Shown: positions 1 to 8,871, counted from the stretch's first letter. The stretch: 64,000 nt of DNA from Paenibacillus tianjinensis (GCF_017086365.1 NZ_CP070969.1:4030001-4094000), one strand, 5' to 3'. Numbers and translations are program-made. Notes: generated by a model not told the origin, from the sequence alone.

Positions 1-394
1 TTTGAAACATATTCTGGATTTTGTCGATCAGGTTTGGCGTAGCGTCAATAATTTTCTCGAACAGATGGGTCTGATTATCCAGAGGCACAATATGTACCCC
101 TTCTCTGCCCACTACGAGAAACGCGATTGGACGGATCGAAACACCGCCGCCGCTACCTCCTCCGAAAGGAAGCAATTTGACCCCGCTTCCGCTGCCGTTC
201 ACACCAGGGGCATCATCTTCCACCCGGTAGTCACTGCCGCCTGCGGCAAATCCAAATGCCACTTTACTGATCGGCAGAATAACACTGCCATCCGGTGTTT
301 CCACAGGATCTCCGACAATCGTATTAACATCCACCATACCTTTGATATTTTCCATCGCCGTCTGCATCAGACCTTGGATCGGATGGTCACTCAT
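1..394 (-). CDS. ytfJ: Spore protein YtfJ (GerW family), 3' end cut by window edge
   Basis: The minus-strand reading frame starts at ATG 394 and stays open to the left edge, so the C-terminus is missing. The N-terminus begins MSDHPIQGLM and continues with the family pattern: a conserved IVGDPVETPDG stretch, ILPISKVAFGFAAGGS, then a glycine-rich GGGSGGGVSI turn and a region ending in LIDKIQNMF. This matches the YtfJ/GerW family of sporulation proteins, usually about 150 residues. It follows the DUF2953 gene in the same direction, the same pairing as ytfI-ytfJ in Bacillus. It implies an endospore former. Role in germination or spore coat is family knowledge, not visible here. Confidence 0.88.
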   Translation of the reverse strand, partial: MSDHPIQGLMQTAMENIKGMVDVNTIVGDPVETPDGSVILPISKVAFGFAAGGSDYRVEDDAPGVNGSGSGVKLLPFGGGSGGGVSIRPIAFLVVGREGVHIVPLDNQTHLFEKIIDATPNLIDKIQNMFQ

Positions 395-512
395 ATTGTT
401 AGCCTCCTTTGAATTCTAGGGACTTCTAAATCTTTCACAGGTGATATCATCCCCCATGGGCACCATTTGTATGTAAGAGGATTCTTTCGGATGAAGTGTC
501 CTGCCGGAGGGT

Positions 513-1199
513 TCAGTGGTTACGCTTCAAAAGCTTAATCCAATGGGACAAACCGCCCTTGACCTCGGAGATACGGCGCAGCAGCAGCAGCCCGGCAAAT
601 AAGACATACGCAACTGACAGCTTCCCGGTACAGACGGCTTCTGTAGAATAGCACAGCTCATCCCGGAAAACCGGCACGACAAACATCCGCGGACGCTGCT
701 GCAGCCGGACAAACTGTGACACCCAGCCCACCAGACTCCACTTTAGCCCCCAGAGTGCACCCGTTGCTGTAGCCGTGTATGCTGCATCGCCCAGCGAAAA
801 ATCCGTTGACCAGTCGAGTTTGGTAATCTTAACATGGGACAAGAGACCCTTAAGCCAATTCTTTAAACCCCGGGTTGCCCGCATGGCCTCTTTCACATCG
901 TCCGCCCAGTTCAGCACCGTTTCTTTATTGATATGTTCATCTTTGTCGGAATCTTGACGGACTGGCGCAATCCCGCTCTTTTCGAGCTTCACCTTCACCC
1001 CGCGTTCTATTCCTTCAAAAATTAGCTTTGGCAGCTCATAATGGAATTTAACCAGCCCAAACAAGGCTCTAATGTCAAATTCCACGCGATCATTCTTACC
1101 AAGTCTGCATAGGCGGAAGTGAAAATGGATAGAGGAAGACAGGGCGAGTACAATCACAAACAACAGCACGGCCAAGGGTATAGCAAGCCATAACGTCAC
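513..1199 (-). CDS. ytfI: DUF2953 family protein (YtfI-like)
   Basis: A 228-residue protein starting at GTG 1199, chosen because GGAGG lies eight bases upstream and the next residues (TLWLAIPLAVLLFVIVLAL) form a membrane segment. The rest alternates amphipathic beta-like strands typical of DUF2953. It sits directly upstream of ytfJ on the same strand, the conserved Bacillales order. Function unknown; membrane attachment by the N-terminal helix is inferred. Confidence 0.8.
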   Translation of the reverse strand: MTLWLAIPLAVLLFVIVLALSSSIHFHFRLCRLGKNDRVEFDIRALFGLVKFHYELPKLIFEGIERGVKVKLEKSGIAPVRQDSDKDEHINKETVLNWADDVKEAMRATRGLKNWLKGLLSHVKITKLDWSTDFSLGDAAYTATATGALWGLKWSLVGWVSQFVRLQQRPRMFVVPVFRDELCYSTEAVCTGKLSVAYVLFAGLLLLRRISEVKGGLSHWIKLLKRNH

Positions 1200-1353
1200 G
1201 GATTAACCTCCAAGCAGCCTTTTTATAGGAACACTTGGATTAGTATGGCAAAGTCGGCTGGAAAAAATTCGGGATGATCATAAAATTCCCAAACAAAGTG
1301 AAGCCCCGGCTTCAAAGGTTATACGGATACTTTACGGGAACCGGAACAAATAC

Positions 1354-1384
1354 AAAAAAACGCTGCTCCCTAAAGGAACAGCGG
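1354..1384 (-). terminator. Rho-independent terminator after scpB
   Basis: Read on the minus strand, GCCGCTGTTCC pairs with GGGAGCAGCG around a short loop and is followed by seven T. It lies 40 bases past the scpB stop and ends the scpAB unit. The rest of the 220-base gap before the DUF2953 gene shows no gene. Confidence 0.85.
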
Positions 1385-1421
1385 CAGTATAATATATAAG
1401 TTCGTATTCCGGCTGGCCTGC

Positions 1422-2024
1422 CTAAGGCTGCTCGACATCGTCGAAGGTTAACTGGCTGTCCAGCTTGTTGAACAGGAGCTGTGTCTCCTCCTCAAGGCTG
1501 TCAGAAGTATCGAAGCTCGACGGCTCCGGCAGTTCCTTCAGGCTGGCCAGGCCGAAGCTGTCCAGGAATGACTTGGTTGTACCATACAGTATAGGGCGGC
1601 CAACGGCCTCTGCCCGTCCAACCTCATGAATCAGATCCTTGTTATTCAGTGTATGAATCGCCCGTTCGGATTTCACTCCGCGGATTTCCTCAATCTCCAC
1701 CCGGGTAATCGGCTGACGGTAAGCCACAATGGCCAGCGTCTCCAGTGCCGCTTGAGACAACGAAGATCTGGAAGGTGAGTACGCCAGGCGTTCAAAATAC
1801 GGCGCATGGTCAGGCAATGTAGCCAGCCGGTAATTCCCGGCAATCTGCACCACCTGCAGGCCGCGTTCCTGTGAAATGTAATCGTCCTTCAGCTCTTCCA
1901 GCGCTCTCGTTGCTAGATCCGGGCGCTGCTCGGTAATCTCGGCAATTTGACGGGCAGACAGCCCCTCATCGCCGGACAGAAACAGCAATCCCTCAATAAT
2001 CGATTTCAGCGTTTTGTAATCCAC
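1422..2024 (-). CDS. scpB: Segregation and condensation protein ScpB
   Basis: A 200-residue kleisin-partner protein. The N-terminal half contains the two winged-helix domains of ScpB (LKSIIEGLLFLSGDEGLSARQIAE, then QAALETLAIVAYRQPITRVEIEEIRG), the second being the strongest family signature. With ScpA and SMC it forms the bacterial condensin that compacts the nucleoid. GTG start at 2024 has GGAG upstream and overlaps the end of scpA by 32 bases, which suggests translational coupling. The acidic C-terminus (FDDVEQP) is variable in the family. Confidence 0.95.
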   Translation of the reverse strand: MDYKTLKSIIEGLLFLSGDEGLSARQIAEITEQRPDLATRALEELKDDYISQERGLQVVQIAGNYRLATLPDHAPYFERLAYSPSRSSLSQAALETLAIVAYRQPITRVEIEEIRGVKSERAIHTLNNKDLIHEVGRAEAVGRPILYGTTKSFLDSFGLASLKELPEPSSFDTSDSLEEETQLLFNKLDSQLTFDDVEQP

Positions 2025-2784
2025 TGAACTCCTCTCCTCCTCTCCACTCCATTACAATGTCATCAAATAATTTCTCCTGATAGCAAAATATCGCCTTCAT
2101 TTTCATCAGCTCCAGAATTGCCAGGAAGGTCGTTACGATCTCATGCCGGTCCATGCTCTCATGCAAAAGCGCAGAGAACCGCAGCCTGCCGCCCATCCCT
2201 TTGCGCATCAGCGCCTCAGATACATCGCGTATCCGGTCCTTCACCGAAATTTCGTCACGGGTAATCCGCTGATACGACGATCTTCTGGCTGCCTTGCTGA
2301 GCGCTTTACGGAAGGCGGCAATCAGGTCAGACGTATGCAGCCCTTTCAGGGTGTTGTCCACCTGCGTCGGCACAAAAGGCCCTAGATCCTCAGGTTCCTT
2401 CGTAAAAATAAGACTGCGCTCACTCTCCATATCCAGCAGCTGCACGGCAATGCTCTTGATTTTCCGGTATTCAATCAACCGTTCCACCAGCTCTGCACGC
2501 GGATCATAGCCGTCGTCCTCGTAGTAATCGAAATCCTCGATCTCAATGACCGGCGGCTTCGGCAGCAACAGCTTGCTCTTGATGGATAAAAGGGTAGCCG
2601 CCATTACGAGAAACTCACTGGTAATATCCAGCTCAAGCTCCTGCATCGTCTGCAGGTATTCCATGTACTGCTCGGTAATCTCGCTGACCGGAATGTCCTG
2701 GATGTCGATTTCCGCTTTGTCAATCAAGTGCAAGAGCAGATCGAGCGGACCTTCGAACGTCTCCAGCTTATACAATACAGTCAC
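1993..2784 (-). CDS. scpA: Segregation and condensation protein ScpA
   Basis: A 263-residue kleisin. The N-terminus YKLETFEGPLDLLLHLIDKAEIDI is the diagnostic ScpA motif that binds the SMC neck, followed by IPVSEITEQYMEYL. The C-terminus holds the winged helix that contacts the SMC head. GTG start at 2784 is preceded by GGAGG at seven bases. It forms a two-gene unit with the overlapping scpB. Confidence 0.96.
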   Translation of the reverse strand: MTVLYKLETFEGPLDLLLHLIDKAEIDIQDIPVSEITEQYMEYLQTMQELELDITSEFLVMAATLLSIKSKLLLPKPPVIEIEDFDYYEDDGYDPRAELVERLIEYRKIKSIAVQLLDMESERSLIFTKEPEDLGPFVPTQVDNTLKGLHTSDLIAAFRKALSKAARRSSYQRITRDEISVKDRIRDVSEALMRKGMGGRLRFSALLHESMDRHEIVTTFLAILELMKMKAIFCYQEKLFDDIVMEWRGGEEFSGLQNAEIDY

Positions 2785-2799
2785 GCGATTTCCTCCTGC

Positions 2800-2840
2800 T
2801 AAAAAAAGTAAAGTGCAGCGCCGCTAAATGGACGCTACAC
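2800..2840 (-). terminator. Possible terminator of the riboflavin operon
   Basis: On the minus strand GTAGCG and CGCTGC can pair (one G-T) and are followed by ACTTTACTTTTTTT just before the scpA ribosome-binding site. The stem is short, so this is tentative. Nothing else is seen in the 140 bases between ribH and scpA. Confidence 0.4.
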
Positions 2841-2923
2841 AAGTAGAAAGATTTTTATAGACCATGCTTTCTTCTCATACTTATAAATAAGCACGATTGA
2901 GGCTGATTCGTCAAGAGGCTGTC

Positions 2924-3391
2924 TTACTTAAACAGCTTGTTCAGGTTAGCCATCTCGATAGCGGAGGTTGCTGCATCCCAGCCTTTATTGCCTGCTTTGG
3001 TTCCGGAGCGCTCAATCGCCTGCTCGATATTCTCGGTAGTCACGACACCGAAAATGGTCGGAACACCTGTTTTAAGATTGATTGCCGCCACGCCTTTGGC
3101 AACCTCGTTGCACACATAGTCATAATGTGTAGTAGAACCGCGGATAACGGTGCCGAGGGCAATCACAGCGTCGTATTTGCCGCTTTCAGCCATTTTTTGG
3201 CAGATCAGCGGAATTTCGAATACGCCTGGAACCCAAGCGACATCTACCTCATCGTCGGCAACACCGTGGCGTTTGAATGCGTCCAGGGCACCGGAAAGGA
3301 GCTTGCTGGTAATAAATTCATTGAAACGTCCTACAACTACACCATATTTCAAACCCTCGGATACTAAATGTCCTTCAAAATAATTCGGCAT
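2924..3391 (-). CDS. ribH: 6,7-dimethyl-8-ribityllumazine synthase
   Basis: Condenses 3,4-dihydroxy-2-butanone 4-phosphate with the ribityl-aminopyrimidine to give lumazine, the penultimate riboflavin step. The 155-residue product shows the substrate-site motifs [17 protein letters not shown] and [14 protein letters not shown], with the catalytic His in the last. ATG 3391 (MPNYFEG) is preferred to the upstream starts at 3400 and 3403 because it matches usual family length and has AAGGG 12 bases away. Last gene of the rib operon. Confidence 0.95.
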   Translation of the reverse strand: MPNYFEGHLVSEGLKYGVVVGRFNEFITSKLLSGALDAFKRHGVADDEVDVAWVPGVFEIPLICQKMAESGKYDAVIALGTVIRGSTTHYDYVCNEVAKGVAAINLKTGVPTIFGVVTTENIEQAIERSGTKAGNKGWDAATSAIEMANLNKLFK

Positions 3392-3438
3392 TGTGTTCAT
3401 CAACCCTTCATGTTTAAGTTAGTAGTTTATGGTAAAAG

Positions 3439-4692
3439 TTAAGCTTTCGAATCCTCATTTTGTTCAATGTTGTCAAAAGTCAGCAGATGGCCAAGCTTGG
3501 CCTGCTTGGTATGGAGATAATTGGTATTATCCTTATTCTCCGGCATCTGGATCGGCACGCGTTCCACGACCTCAAGACCATAGCCTTCCAGCCCTTTTAT
3601 CTTGCGGGGATTGTTGGTCATCAGCTTAATCTGGCGGACGCCTAAATCCTTCAGGATCTGTGCACCGATGCCGTAATCCCGCAAGTCGGCCGGGAAGCCC
3701 AGCTTCAGGTTGGCATCCACAGTATCCAGCCCTTCTTCCTGCAGCTTATAAGCCCGCAGTTTATTGATCAGTCCGATACCTCTTCCTTCCTGGCGCATGT
3801 AGAGCAGCACGCCTCTGCCCGCAGCTTCAATCTGGCGCAGCGCTGCTTCAAATTGCGGGCCGCAGTCGCAGCGGTGGGAATGGAAAACATCGCCGGTCAG
3901 GCATTCGGAATGCACGCGCACCAGTACCGGTTCTTCCCCGGAGATGTCGCCTTTGACCAGGGCAACATGCTCCTTGTCGTCCACCTCATTCGTATAGGCA
4001 ATGGTCTGGAAGTCACCGAAGTCTGTCGGCAGGTTCACCGATACTTCACGGTTAACCAGGTGCTCCTTCTCATTCCGGTAATGGATAAGATCCTTGATGC
4101 TGATCAGCTTGAGATCATGTTTCTTCGCAATCTCGATGAGATCCGGCAGCCGGGCCATGGTACCGTCAGGCTTAACGACTTCACAGATAACGCTGGCCGG
4201 ATAAGCGCCGCACATGCGGGCCAGATCGACAGCAGCTTCCGTATGGCCCGAGCGGCGCAGCACGCCGCCTTTCTTGGCAATCAGCGGGAACATATGGCCC
4301 GGTCTGCGGAAGTCTGACGGTTTGGCATTAGGGTCCATTAATGCTTTGATGGTCATGGAGCGCTCACCGGCTGAAATACCGGTAGTCGTATCAATATGGT
4401 CAACCGATACGGTAAAGGCGGTGCCGTGATTGTCGGTATTATGGGTAACCATAGGCTGTAGATCCAGCTCTTCTGCCCGTTCCGCAGTAATCGGCACACA
4501 GACCAGACCGCGGCCCTCCGTGATCATGAAGTTGATGACTTCCGGAGTGGAGCGTTCGGCCAAGGCGATGAAGTCCCCTTCGTTCTCCCGGTCCTCGTCA
4601 TCCACCACGATGATTACCTTGCCGCGCATCAAATCATAAATGGCATCTTCAATCGAGTCCAAGACGCTGTCTTGCTTGTCATGCTCGCTCAT
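3439..4692 (-). CDS. ribBA: Bifunctional 3,4-DHBP synthase / GTP cyclohydrolase II
   Basis: A 417-residue fusion that starts both branches of riboflavin synthesis. The N-terminal half is the RibB domain with the metal/substrate loop [11 protein letters not shown] at residues 31-41. The C-terminal half is RibA with the zinc-binding cysteines in [17 protein letters not shown] and the GTP-site RQEGRGIGL. Both halves look intact. It lies between ribE and ribH and shares their leader regulation. Confidence 0.96.
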   Translation of the reverse strand: MSEHDKQDSVLDSIEDAIYDLMRGKVIIVVDDEDRENEGDFIALAERSTPEVINFMITEGRGLVCVPITAERAEELDLQPMVTHNTDNHGTAFTVSVDHIDTTTGISAGERSMTIKALMDPNAKPSDFRRPGHMFPLIAKKGGVLRRSGHTEAAVDLARMCGAYPASVICEVVKPDGTMARLPDLIEIAKKHDLKLISIKDLIHYRNEKEHLVNREVSVNLPTDFGDFQTIAYTNEVDDKEHVALVKGDISGEEPVLVRVHSECLTGDVFHSHRCDCGPQFEAALRQIEAAGRGVLLYMRQEGRGIGLINKLRAYKLQEEGLDTVDANLKLGFPADLRDYGIGAQILKDLGVRQIKLMTNNPRKIKGLEGYGLEVVERVPIQMPENKDNTNYLHTKQAKLGHLLTFDNIEQNEDSKA

Positions 4693-4752
4693 AGTTCTGT
4701 CCTCCTGATGACTCTACACTGGCCCGCAGGCCGCTGTAAGCCTATTTCTTAT

Positions 4753-5418
4753 TTATACAAACCCGTTCGCCGCCAGGAAATCATGGCTGATCCGGGAACT
4801 GCTCTCTTCTTCCTCACTGCCTGCTCCCCTGTAATGAAGGAGATGATCAACATATTTGCCGAGCACATCGCATTCAATATTAATGCTGTCGCCCGGACGT
4901 TTATGGTTAAGCACCGTTTCTCCAAGCGTATGGGGAATGATGGAGACGGTGAATGCTGATGAAGTCGTGTTTACCACGGTAAGGCTAATCCCGTCAATTG
5001 TAATGGAGCCTTTAGGGATAATGTATTTGAACAGGGAGGTCTTATCCGGCGTGATCTCGAACACAACTGCATTCTGGTCACGCTTCACGCTACGGATCTC
5101 CCCCGTACCATCCACATGACCCTGGACGATATGCCCGCCAAAGCGCCCGCCTGCGGCCATGGCCCGTTCCAGATTCATTTTGCTTCCGCTTCGCAGCTCC
5201 TTCAGATTGCTGTTGCGATAGGTCTGCGGCATGACATCAACGGTAAAAGAATGCTCGCCGATCGAGGTCGCCGTCAGGCAGACACCATTGACGGATACAC
5301 TGTCGCCGATTTTCAGATCACCCATAATGAGCGATGCGCCGATATTCAGCACCATCATCTCACCGCCGCTGCTGACGCCGCGCAGCACGCCAACCTCCTC
5401 GATTAATCCGGTGAACAT
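4753..5418 (-). CDS. ribE: Riboflavin synthase alpha subunit
   Basis: Dismutates two lumazines into riboflavin. The 221-residue protein is a tandem of two lumazine-binding barrels: MFTGLIEEVG opens the first, VNGVCLTA and the hinge GHIVQGHVDGTG follow, and IDGISLTV marks the second. ATG 5418 is chosen because the family always begins MFTG and GGAGGGG lies six bases upstream; an upstream in-frame ATG would add 26 unrelated residues. The C-terminus is slightly longer than usual and acidic. Confidence 0.95.
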   Translation of the reverse strand: MFTGLIEEVGVLRGVSSGGEMMVLNIGASLIMGDLKIGDSVSVNGVCLTATSIGEHSFTVDVMPQTYRNSNLKELRSGSKMNLERAMAAGGRFGGHIVQGHVDGTGEIRSVKRDQNAVVFEITPDKTSLFKYIIPKGSITIDGISLTVVNTTSSAFTVSIIPHTLGETVLNHKRPGDSINIECDVLGKYVDHLLHYRGAGSEEEESSSRISHDFLAANGFV

Positions 5419-5502
5419 GTTATCCCCTCCTAAAAGTTTTGTTGCTCTTGCTTCATTGGAGATACTTCTTACAAAACTCGCTTCCGAAGCATTCACTGCT
5501 TC

Positions 5503-6603
5503 CTAGCGGACCGGAGTCCCGCTGATACAGACATTATCCCCGAGCACTTCAACTTCCAATCCCTCAAGCAGGACCGCGTCCTTCATCTGCTCCACGCCGG
5601 GGAACTCGAAGGTTCCCGCAGCCTGGCTTCCTCCGCCGACAATCTTCGGCGCGAAGAAGAGCACTACGCGGTCAACCAGTCCGCTCTCCAGCATCGAGCC
5701 GTTCAGCGTTCCGCCGCCTTCAAGGAGAATGGAGCTGATCTCCATTTCGCCAAGCGCAACCATGGCGGCCTGCAGATCGACCCGCGGCCCTGCGCCGCTG
5801 ACAACAACTGTAACGCCTGCTGCCTCAAGCGCAGCCTTATGGGCCGGATCAGCAGCTGCTGTGGTGACGACAATTGTCGGCGCCTGGCCGTCAGTGACTA
5901 CTGCCGATTCAAGCGGAATCCGTAAGGAGGAATCAATCACGATACGTATCGGATGGAGTCCGGGAACTTCCATCCGGGTCGTCAGCGAGGGATTATCGGC
6001 GATCACCGTGTTAACACCAACCATAATCCCCTGGTGACGGTGCCGCATCGTATGTACAATTTCCCGCGCTTGTCCATTTGAAATCCACTTGCTGTCACCA
6101 GTCTTGGTGGCGAGCTTGCCATCCAGTGTGCTTGCACTCTTAAGAGTCACAAACGGCTGCTTCGTCAGAATATACTTGATAAACTTCTCATTCAGCCGTA
6201 AGGCGCGACTGCGCAGCAGCCCCACTTCAACGTCAATGCCTGCTTCGCGCAGCATTTCGATGCCCCGTCCCGCAACCTGCGGGTTAGGATCCTCACAGGC
6301 AACCACTACCCGTGCAACGCCTTCATCAATCAGCCGCTGGCTGCAGGGCGGCGTCTTGCCGTAATGACTGCAGGGCTCCAGTGTGACATAAGCGGTGCTG
6401 CCCTGCGCCTTACCGGCAGCCATATTGAGAGCATGGACCTCGGCGTGGCCGGTTCCCCTCTGCAGATGCGTACCCAGGCCGATCACAGCCCCGTCTTTTA
6501 CGACTACACAACCGACAACCGGATTGATGCCGGTCTGTCCCTGCGCTCTTTCCGCCATATCCAGTGCAAGTGACATATAAAACTGGTCGTTCATGATATC
6601 CAT
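5503..6603 (-). CDS. ribD: Riboflavin biosynthesis deaminase/reductase RibD
   Basis: First gene of the operon, 366 residues. The deaminase domain carries the zinc site HAE at residues 53-55 and PCSHYGKTPPC with Cys78 and Cys87. From about residue 150 a reductase domain follows (VTLKSASTLDGKLATKTGDSKWIS, then ILLEGGGTLNGSML for NADPH). ATG 6603 has GGAGG eight bases upstream. Expression is controlled by the FMN riboswitch and terminator 260-600 bases upstream. Confidence 0.96.
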   Translation of the reverse strand: MDIMNDQFYMSLALDMAERAQGQTGINPVVGCVVVKDGAVIGLGTHLQRGTGHAEVHALNMAAGKAQGSTAYVTLEPCSHYGKTPPCSQRLIDEGVARVVVACEDPNPQVAGRGIEMLREAGIDVEVGLLRSRALRLNEKFIKYILTKQPFVTLKSASTLDGKLATKTGDSKWISNGQAREIVHTMRHRHQGIMVGVNTVIADNPSLTTRMEVPGLHPIRIVIDSSLRIPLESAVVTDGQAPTIVVTTAAADPAHKAALEAAGVTVVVSGAGPRVDLQAAMVALGEMEISSILLEGGGTLNGSMLESGLVDRVVLFFAPKIVGGGSQAAGTFEFPGVEQMKDAVLLEGLEVEVLGDNVCISGTPVR

Positions 6604-6691
6604 GATCTGCCTCCAATCCTTACCAAGTATCTAAATGCCATCCAGCCATATAAGCTGAACTAAAGAATTACCTAGAGGCAAAAGCAGCGGA

Positions 6692-6817
6692 GGGGAAGTT
6701 TGGAACTGTAGGAGCGATAGCGTCCGCCTTTAGATTTGGATTTCTACCGCGAAAAGCGGTTAAATCAGGAAATCCAAATCTAACAGCGGCCGAAAGTCCA
6801 AACATTCCCCGTAGTCT
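6692..6817 (-). repeat. Nested long inverted repeat in the ribD leader (dispersed-repeat type)
   Basis: Perfect 15-bp arms TTAGATTTGGATTTC at 6730-6744 and their complement at 6769-6783 enclose a smaller stem CCGC/GCGG. Outside lies a third pair, GGGGAAGTTTGGA against TCCAAACATTCCCC with one bulged base. The base composition is much more GC-rich than a typical spacer. It looks like a mobile palindromic repeat of the kind scattered in Paenibacillus intergenic DNA; copy number cannot be seen here. Confidence 0.7.
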
Positions 6818-6865
6818 GCGTTCGATGCCGGATAGTCAATCAAGAGTTCAACTTATATAAAAAAC

Positions 6866-6906
6866 AGAAAAACCCGTCTCAATCTCCAGGCGGAGTTCAA
6901 GACGGG
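6866..6906 (-). terminator. Terminator of the FMN riboswitch expression platform
   Basis: On the minus strand CCCGTCT pairs with AGACGGG, with an inner CTCC/GGAG pair, followed by TTTTTCTGTTTTTT. It lies 135 bases past the aptamer and 260 bases before ribD, as expected for transcription attenuation by FMN. Confidence 0.85.
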
Positions 6907-7040
6907 ATATACGAGAGTTTACCGGAAATTCTAATAAATTGTGCGTAAATAAGCACCTTCACCTTTTCTTTGTGAAAGTTCGCACATAATATTTTGAAAC
7001 ACGGCTGTACGCCTGCCACCAGGTGGCAGAACGTCGATCT

Positions 7041-7204
7041 CTCCTTCTTCCATCCAGACTATACTGTCGGTCCCGGAATTGCACCGGGTCCACCGTTCGT
7101 ATGAACCATACGACGCGGGTAGCGGACTAAGCACTCTAAGGGCTATTAAAGCCATCATTTAGTGACATCACCGCCGGTAGGGAATTACACCCTGCCCTGA
7201 AGGA
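7041..7204 (-). promoter_or_regulatory. FMN riboswitch aptamer (RFN element)
   Basis: Reading the minus strand: TCCTTCAGGGCAGGGTG opens the element, followed by ATTCCCTACCGGCGGTGATG, AGTCCGC, CGGTGCAATTCCGGGACCGA, CAGTATAGTCTGGATGGAAG and the closing AGAAGGAG. These are the conserved RFN blocks in order. P1 pairs TCCTTC with GAAGGA. It controls the four rib genes downstream by binding FMN. Its 5' strand doubles as the prophage attachment core. Confidence 0.97.
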
Positions 7205-7205
7205 T
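7191..7205. other. attL core of the prophage
   Basis: CCTGCCCTGAAGGAT occurs here and again at 57183-57197, the only long exact repeat seen at the element's two ends. Host sequence (riboswitch) is to the left and AT-rich phage DNA to the right. The complement of this 15-mer is the 5' strand of the FMN aptamer. Confidence 0.85.
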
Positions 7206-7452
7206 TGATATGATATTTGATTAAAATCAACTTGAATCATTCAGTGTCATTTAGTTACCTTTAGTGCATAAACCCAGTAGTATCAAGGCTTTCAGAGGTG
7301 TGCGTCAATTGTGTAATAACACATTACATTCCCCTTATTACCCCTCGTTATTATTAGTTTCCTACTGTCTTCCCTACCAAAAGCTATAAAAGGAAGGACT
7401 TCCCTAGTACATAACATCTTATCCACTGAATAAACTAAAGTTAGCACCATAT
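7206..7452. other. Left-end phage intergenic region with att-arm-like repeats
   Basis: No gene seen. It contains AGGAAGGACTT at 7390-7400, whose complement lies next to attR (57176-57186), a TGTG-TAATAA-CACA palindrome near 7311, and TTGATT-TT-AATCAA near 7220. These are candidate integrase or excisionase sites. In the lysogen this DNA also lies directly upstream of the rib leader, so the operon's promoter must lie in or upstream of it; no good sigma-A match is obvious. Confidence 0.5.
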
Positions 7453-7488
7453 ACAAAAAAAATCAAGTGCAGTCTCCCACACTTGATT
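7453..7488 (-). terminator. Terminator of the leftmost phage operon
   Basis: AATCAAGTG and CACTTGATT form a 9-bp stem, followed on the minus strand by eight T. It closes the unit ending with the excisionase-like gene. Confidence 0.85.
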
Positions 7489-7494
7489 TTTATC

Positions 7495-7701
7495 TTATTT
7501 TCCTTCAAGCCAATTTATAAAAACTCCCTTACTTACTTTGATTAGTTTTCCTACCCTGTTCACGTGAAAAGGAGGATCACTGAGAAATTCATATGTTTTT
7601 CTTCTGCCCATTCTAAGTATTATTTGAATGTCTTCTGCATGCAATACTGAAGGATAATCGTCATAACTATGTATATTATTTTCTATATTCTTATTTATCA
7701 T
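7495..7701 (-). CDS. Small excisionase-like DNA-binding protein
   Basis: A 68-residue protein with the winged-helix pattern of MerR/excisionase-type proteins: SVLHAEDIQIILRMGRRKTYEFL as the helix-turn-helix and GKLIKVSKGVFINWLEG as the wing and last helix. ATG 7701 has GGGAG upstream. Its position next to attL, with the integrase next to attR, fits a recombination directionality factor. No experimental family match can be claimed. Confidence 0.7.
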   Translation of the reverse strand: MINKNIENNIHSYDDYPSVLHAEDIQIILRMGRRKTYEFLSDPPFHVNRVGKLIKVSKGVFINWLEGK

Positions 7702-7731
7702 TTAATAATTGCTCCCACATATATGTATTTA

Positions 7732-8163
7732 TTAGTATTCTCCTCGACTACTAAGCATGGCATTCACTTTATCACCCGCTGAAGCACTAATATATTTATC
7801 ATGCACAAGACTTCTAATTGCATCTTCTACCTTGATAACCATTGTGTGATCATCCTGTACTATATCTGTTAATGCGTTCAGAACATGTCCTAATTCCCTC
7901 TCGCTTGCTGTGACAATTCCTCCATAGATGGTAAACAATGAAAAAACCAATTCAAATTCTTCATCAGAAAACGTTCCAATACAAGTTCTATTACCATCTT
8001 TTGCATTTTCAATAATTGTATAATGCCAGTCATTGTCTTGGTAAAATGCGATCATTTGTGAACTTGGCTTGAGTTCACCCTGAAAATTGATAACCGCACT
8101 CAAGTCATTTAATGCCCCTTCTTCATTTCCTAGTGCGAATGTAGTATTTGTGTATTTTTGCAT
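7732..8163 (-). CDS. Hypothetical phage protein, 143 aa
   Basis: Good ribosome-binding site (AAAGGAG, nine bases before ATG). The sequence is acidic and soluble, with no motif I recognise; the middle reads like a mixed alpha/beta domain (WHYTIIENAKDGNRTCIGTF). First of two unknown genes upstream of the excisionase-like gene on the same strand. Confidence 0.65.
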   Translation of the reverse strand: MQKYTNTTFALGNEEGALNDLSAVINFQGELKPSSQMIAFYQDNDWHYTIIENAKDGNRTCIGTFSDEEFELVFSLFTIYGGIVTASERELGHVLNALTDIVQDDHTMVIKVEDAIRSLVHDKYISASAGDKVNAMLSSRGEY

Positions 8164-8259
8164 TTGTTTATTCTCCTTTTATCCTGATTGAATGTATGAT
8201 TTATTTAAGTTCAAGTGCTTCATTTAAAGAATCATCATGCTTTTTCAATTCACTTCTCC

Positions 8260-8724
8260 CTATTTGTGTTGATCCAGTGCTTTAAGCCCAACTTTTTTCA
8301 ATTGATAATAAAAATGGTCAGGGTCGTTGGTATTATTCAAAATGTAATCAGCGTCCGTATCTTGCTCACAGTTTTTCACACAGAACTCCAGAACCATTGA
8401 AGGTGTTTGTAATTCTGCACATTTATTGTCTGGTTTCACATCATTAAAATAAAAATGTGGGCTCATTTCACTCAATAATCTCTTGAATAAATCAAAATGA
8501 TTTTTTAATTCTATTGAATTTTCAGTGATGATTCTTATTACTTCCTTTGGTTGAACTGTTGGGAATTCTTTAGTATGAATATAAGGGATGCCTAAGTCCA
8601 TTAGATATGCAGTACTTAAATACATAACTCCGTCCTCCCATTCAACATGTTTCATTATTTCTTTGTTTTGTTTGTTAAATCTGGCCAAAACATCAGGTGT
8701 TACTTCAAGTCTATAATTTTCCAT
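8260..8724 (-). CDS. Hypothetical phage protein, 154 aa
   Basis: ATG 8724 is preceded by AAAGGAG at eight bases. Contains four cysteines in the C-terminal half but no CxxC pair spacing that suggests zinc. Family not recognised. It is divergent from the secreted protein gene at 8872. Confidence 0.65.
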   Translation of the reverse strand: MENYRLEVTPDVLARFNKQNKEIMKHVEWEDGVMYLSTAYLMDLGIPYIHTKEFPTVQPKEVIRIITENSIELKNHFDLFKRLLSEMSPHFYFNDVKPDNKCAELQTPSMVLEFCVKNCEQDTDADYILNNTNDPDHFYYQLKKVGLKALDQHK

Positions 8725-8871
8725 TTTAAGTTCTCCTTTGTTTAAATTTGCGGCACGGCGTGATATTTATAATTTTTATCCTTATAGTAAATAGACAATT
8801 AATTAAGTATAATATTGGAATAGGAATGTTTTTTCTACTCTCAATAACAATACAATGTTCGGGGGATGCTC

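Noticed and set aside
2..412. Plus-strand 136-codon reading frame
   Set aside because: It lies opposite the ytfJ gene, whose minus-strand translation is clearly the real protein.
6931..7158. 75-codon minus-strand frame in the rib leader
   Set aside because: It runs through the conserved FMN aptamer and has no ribosome-binding site.
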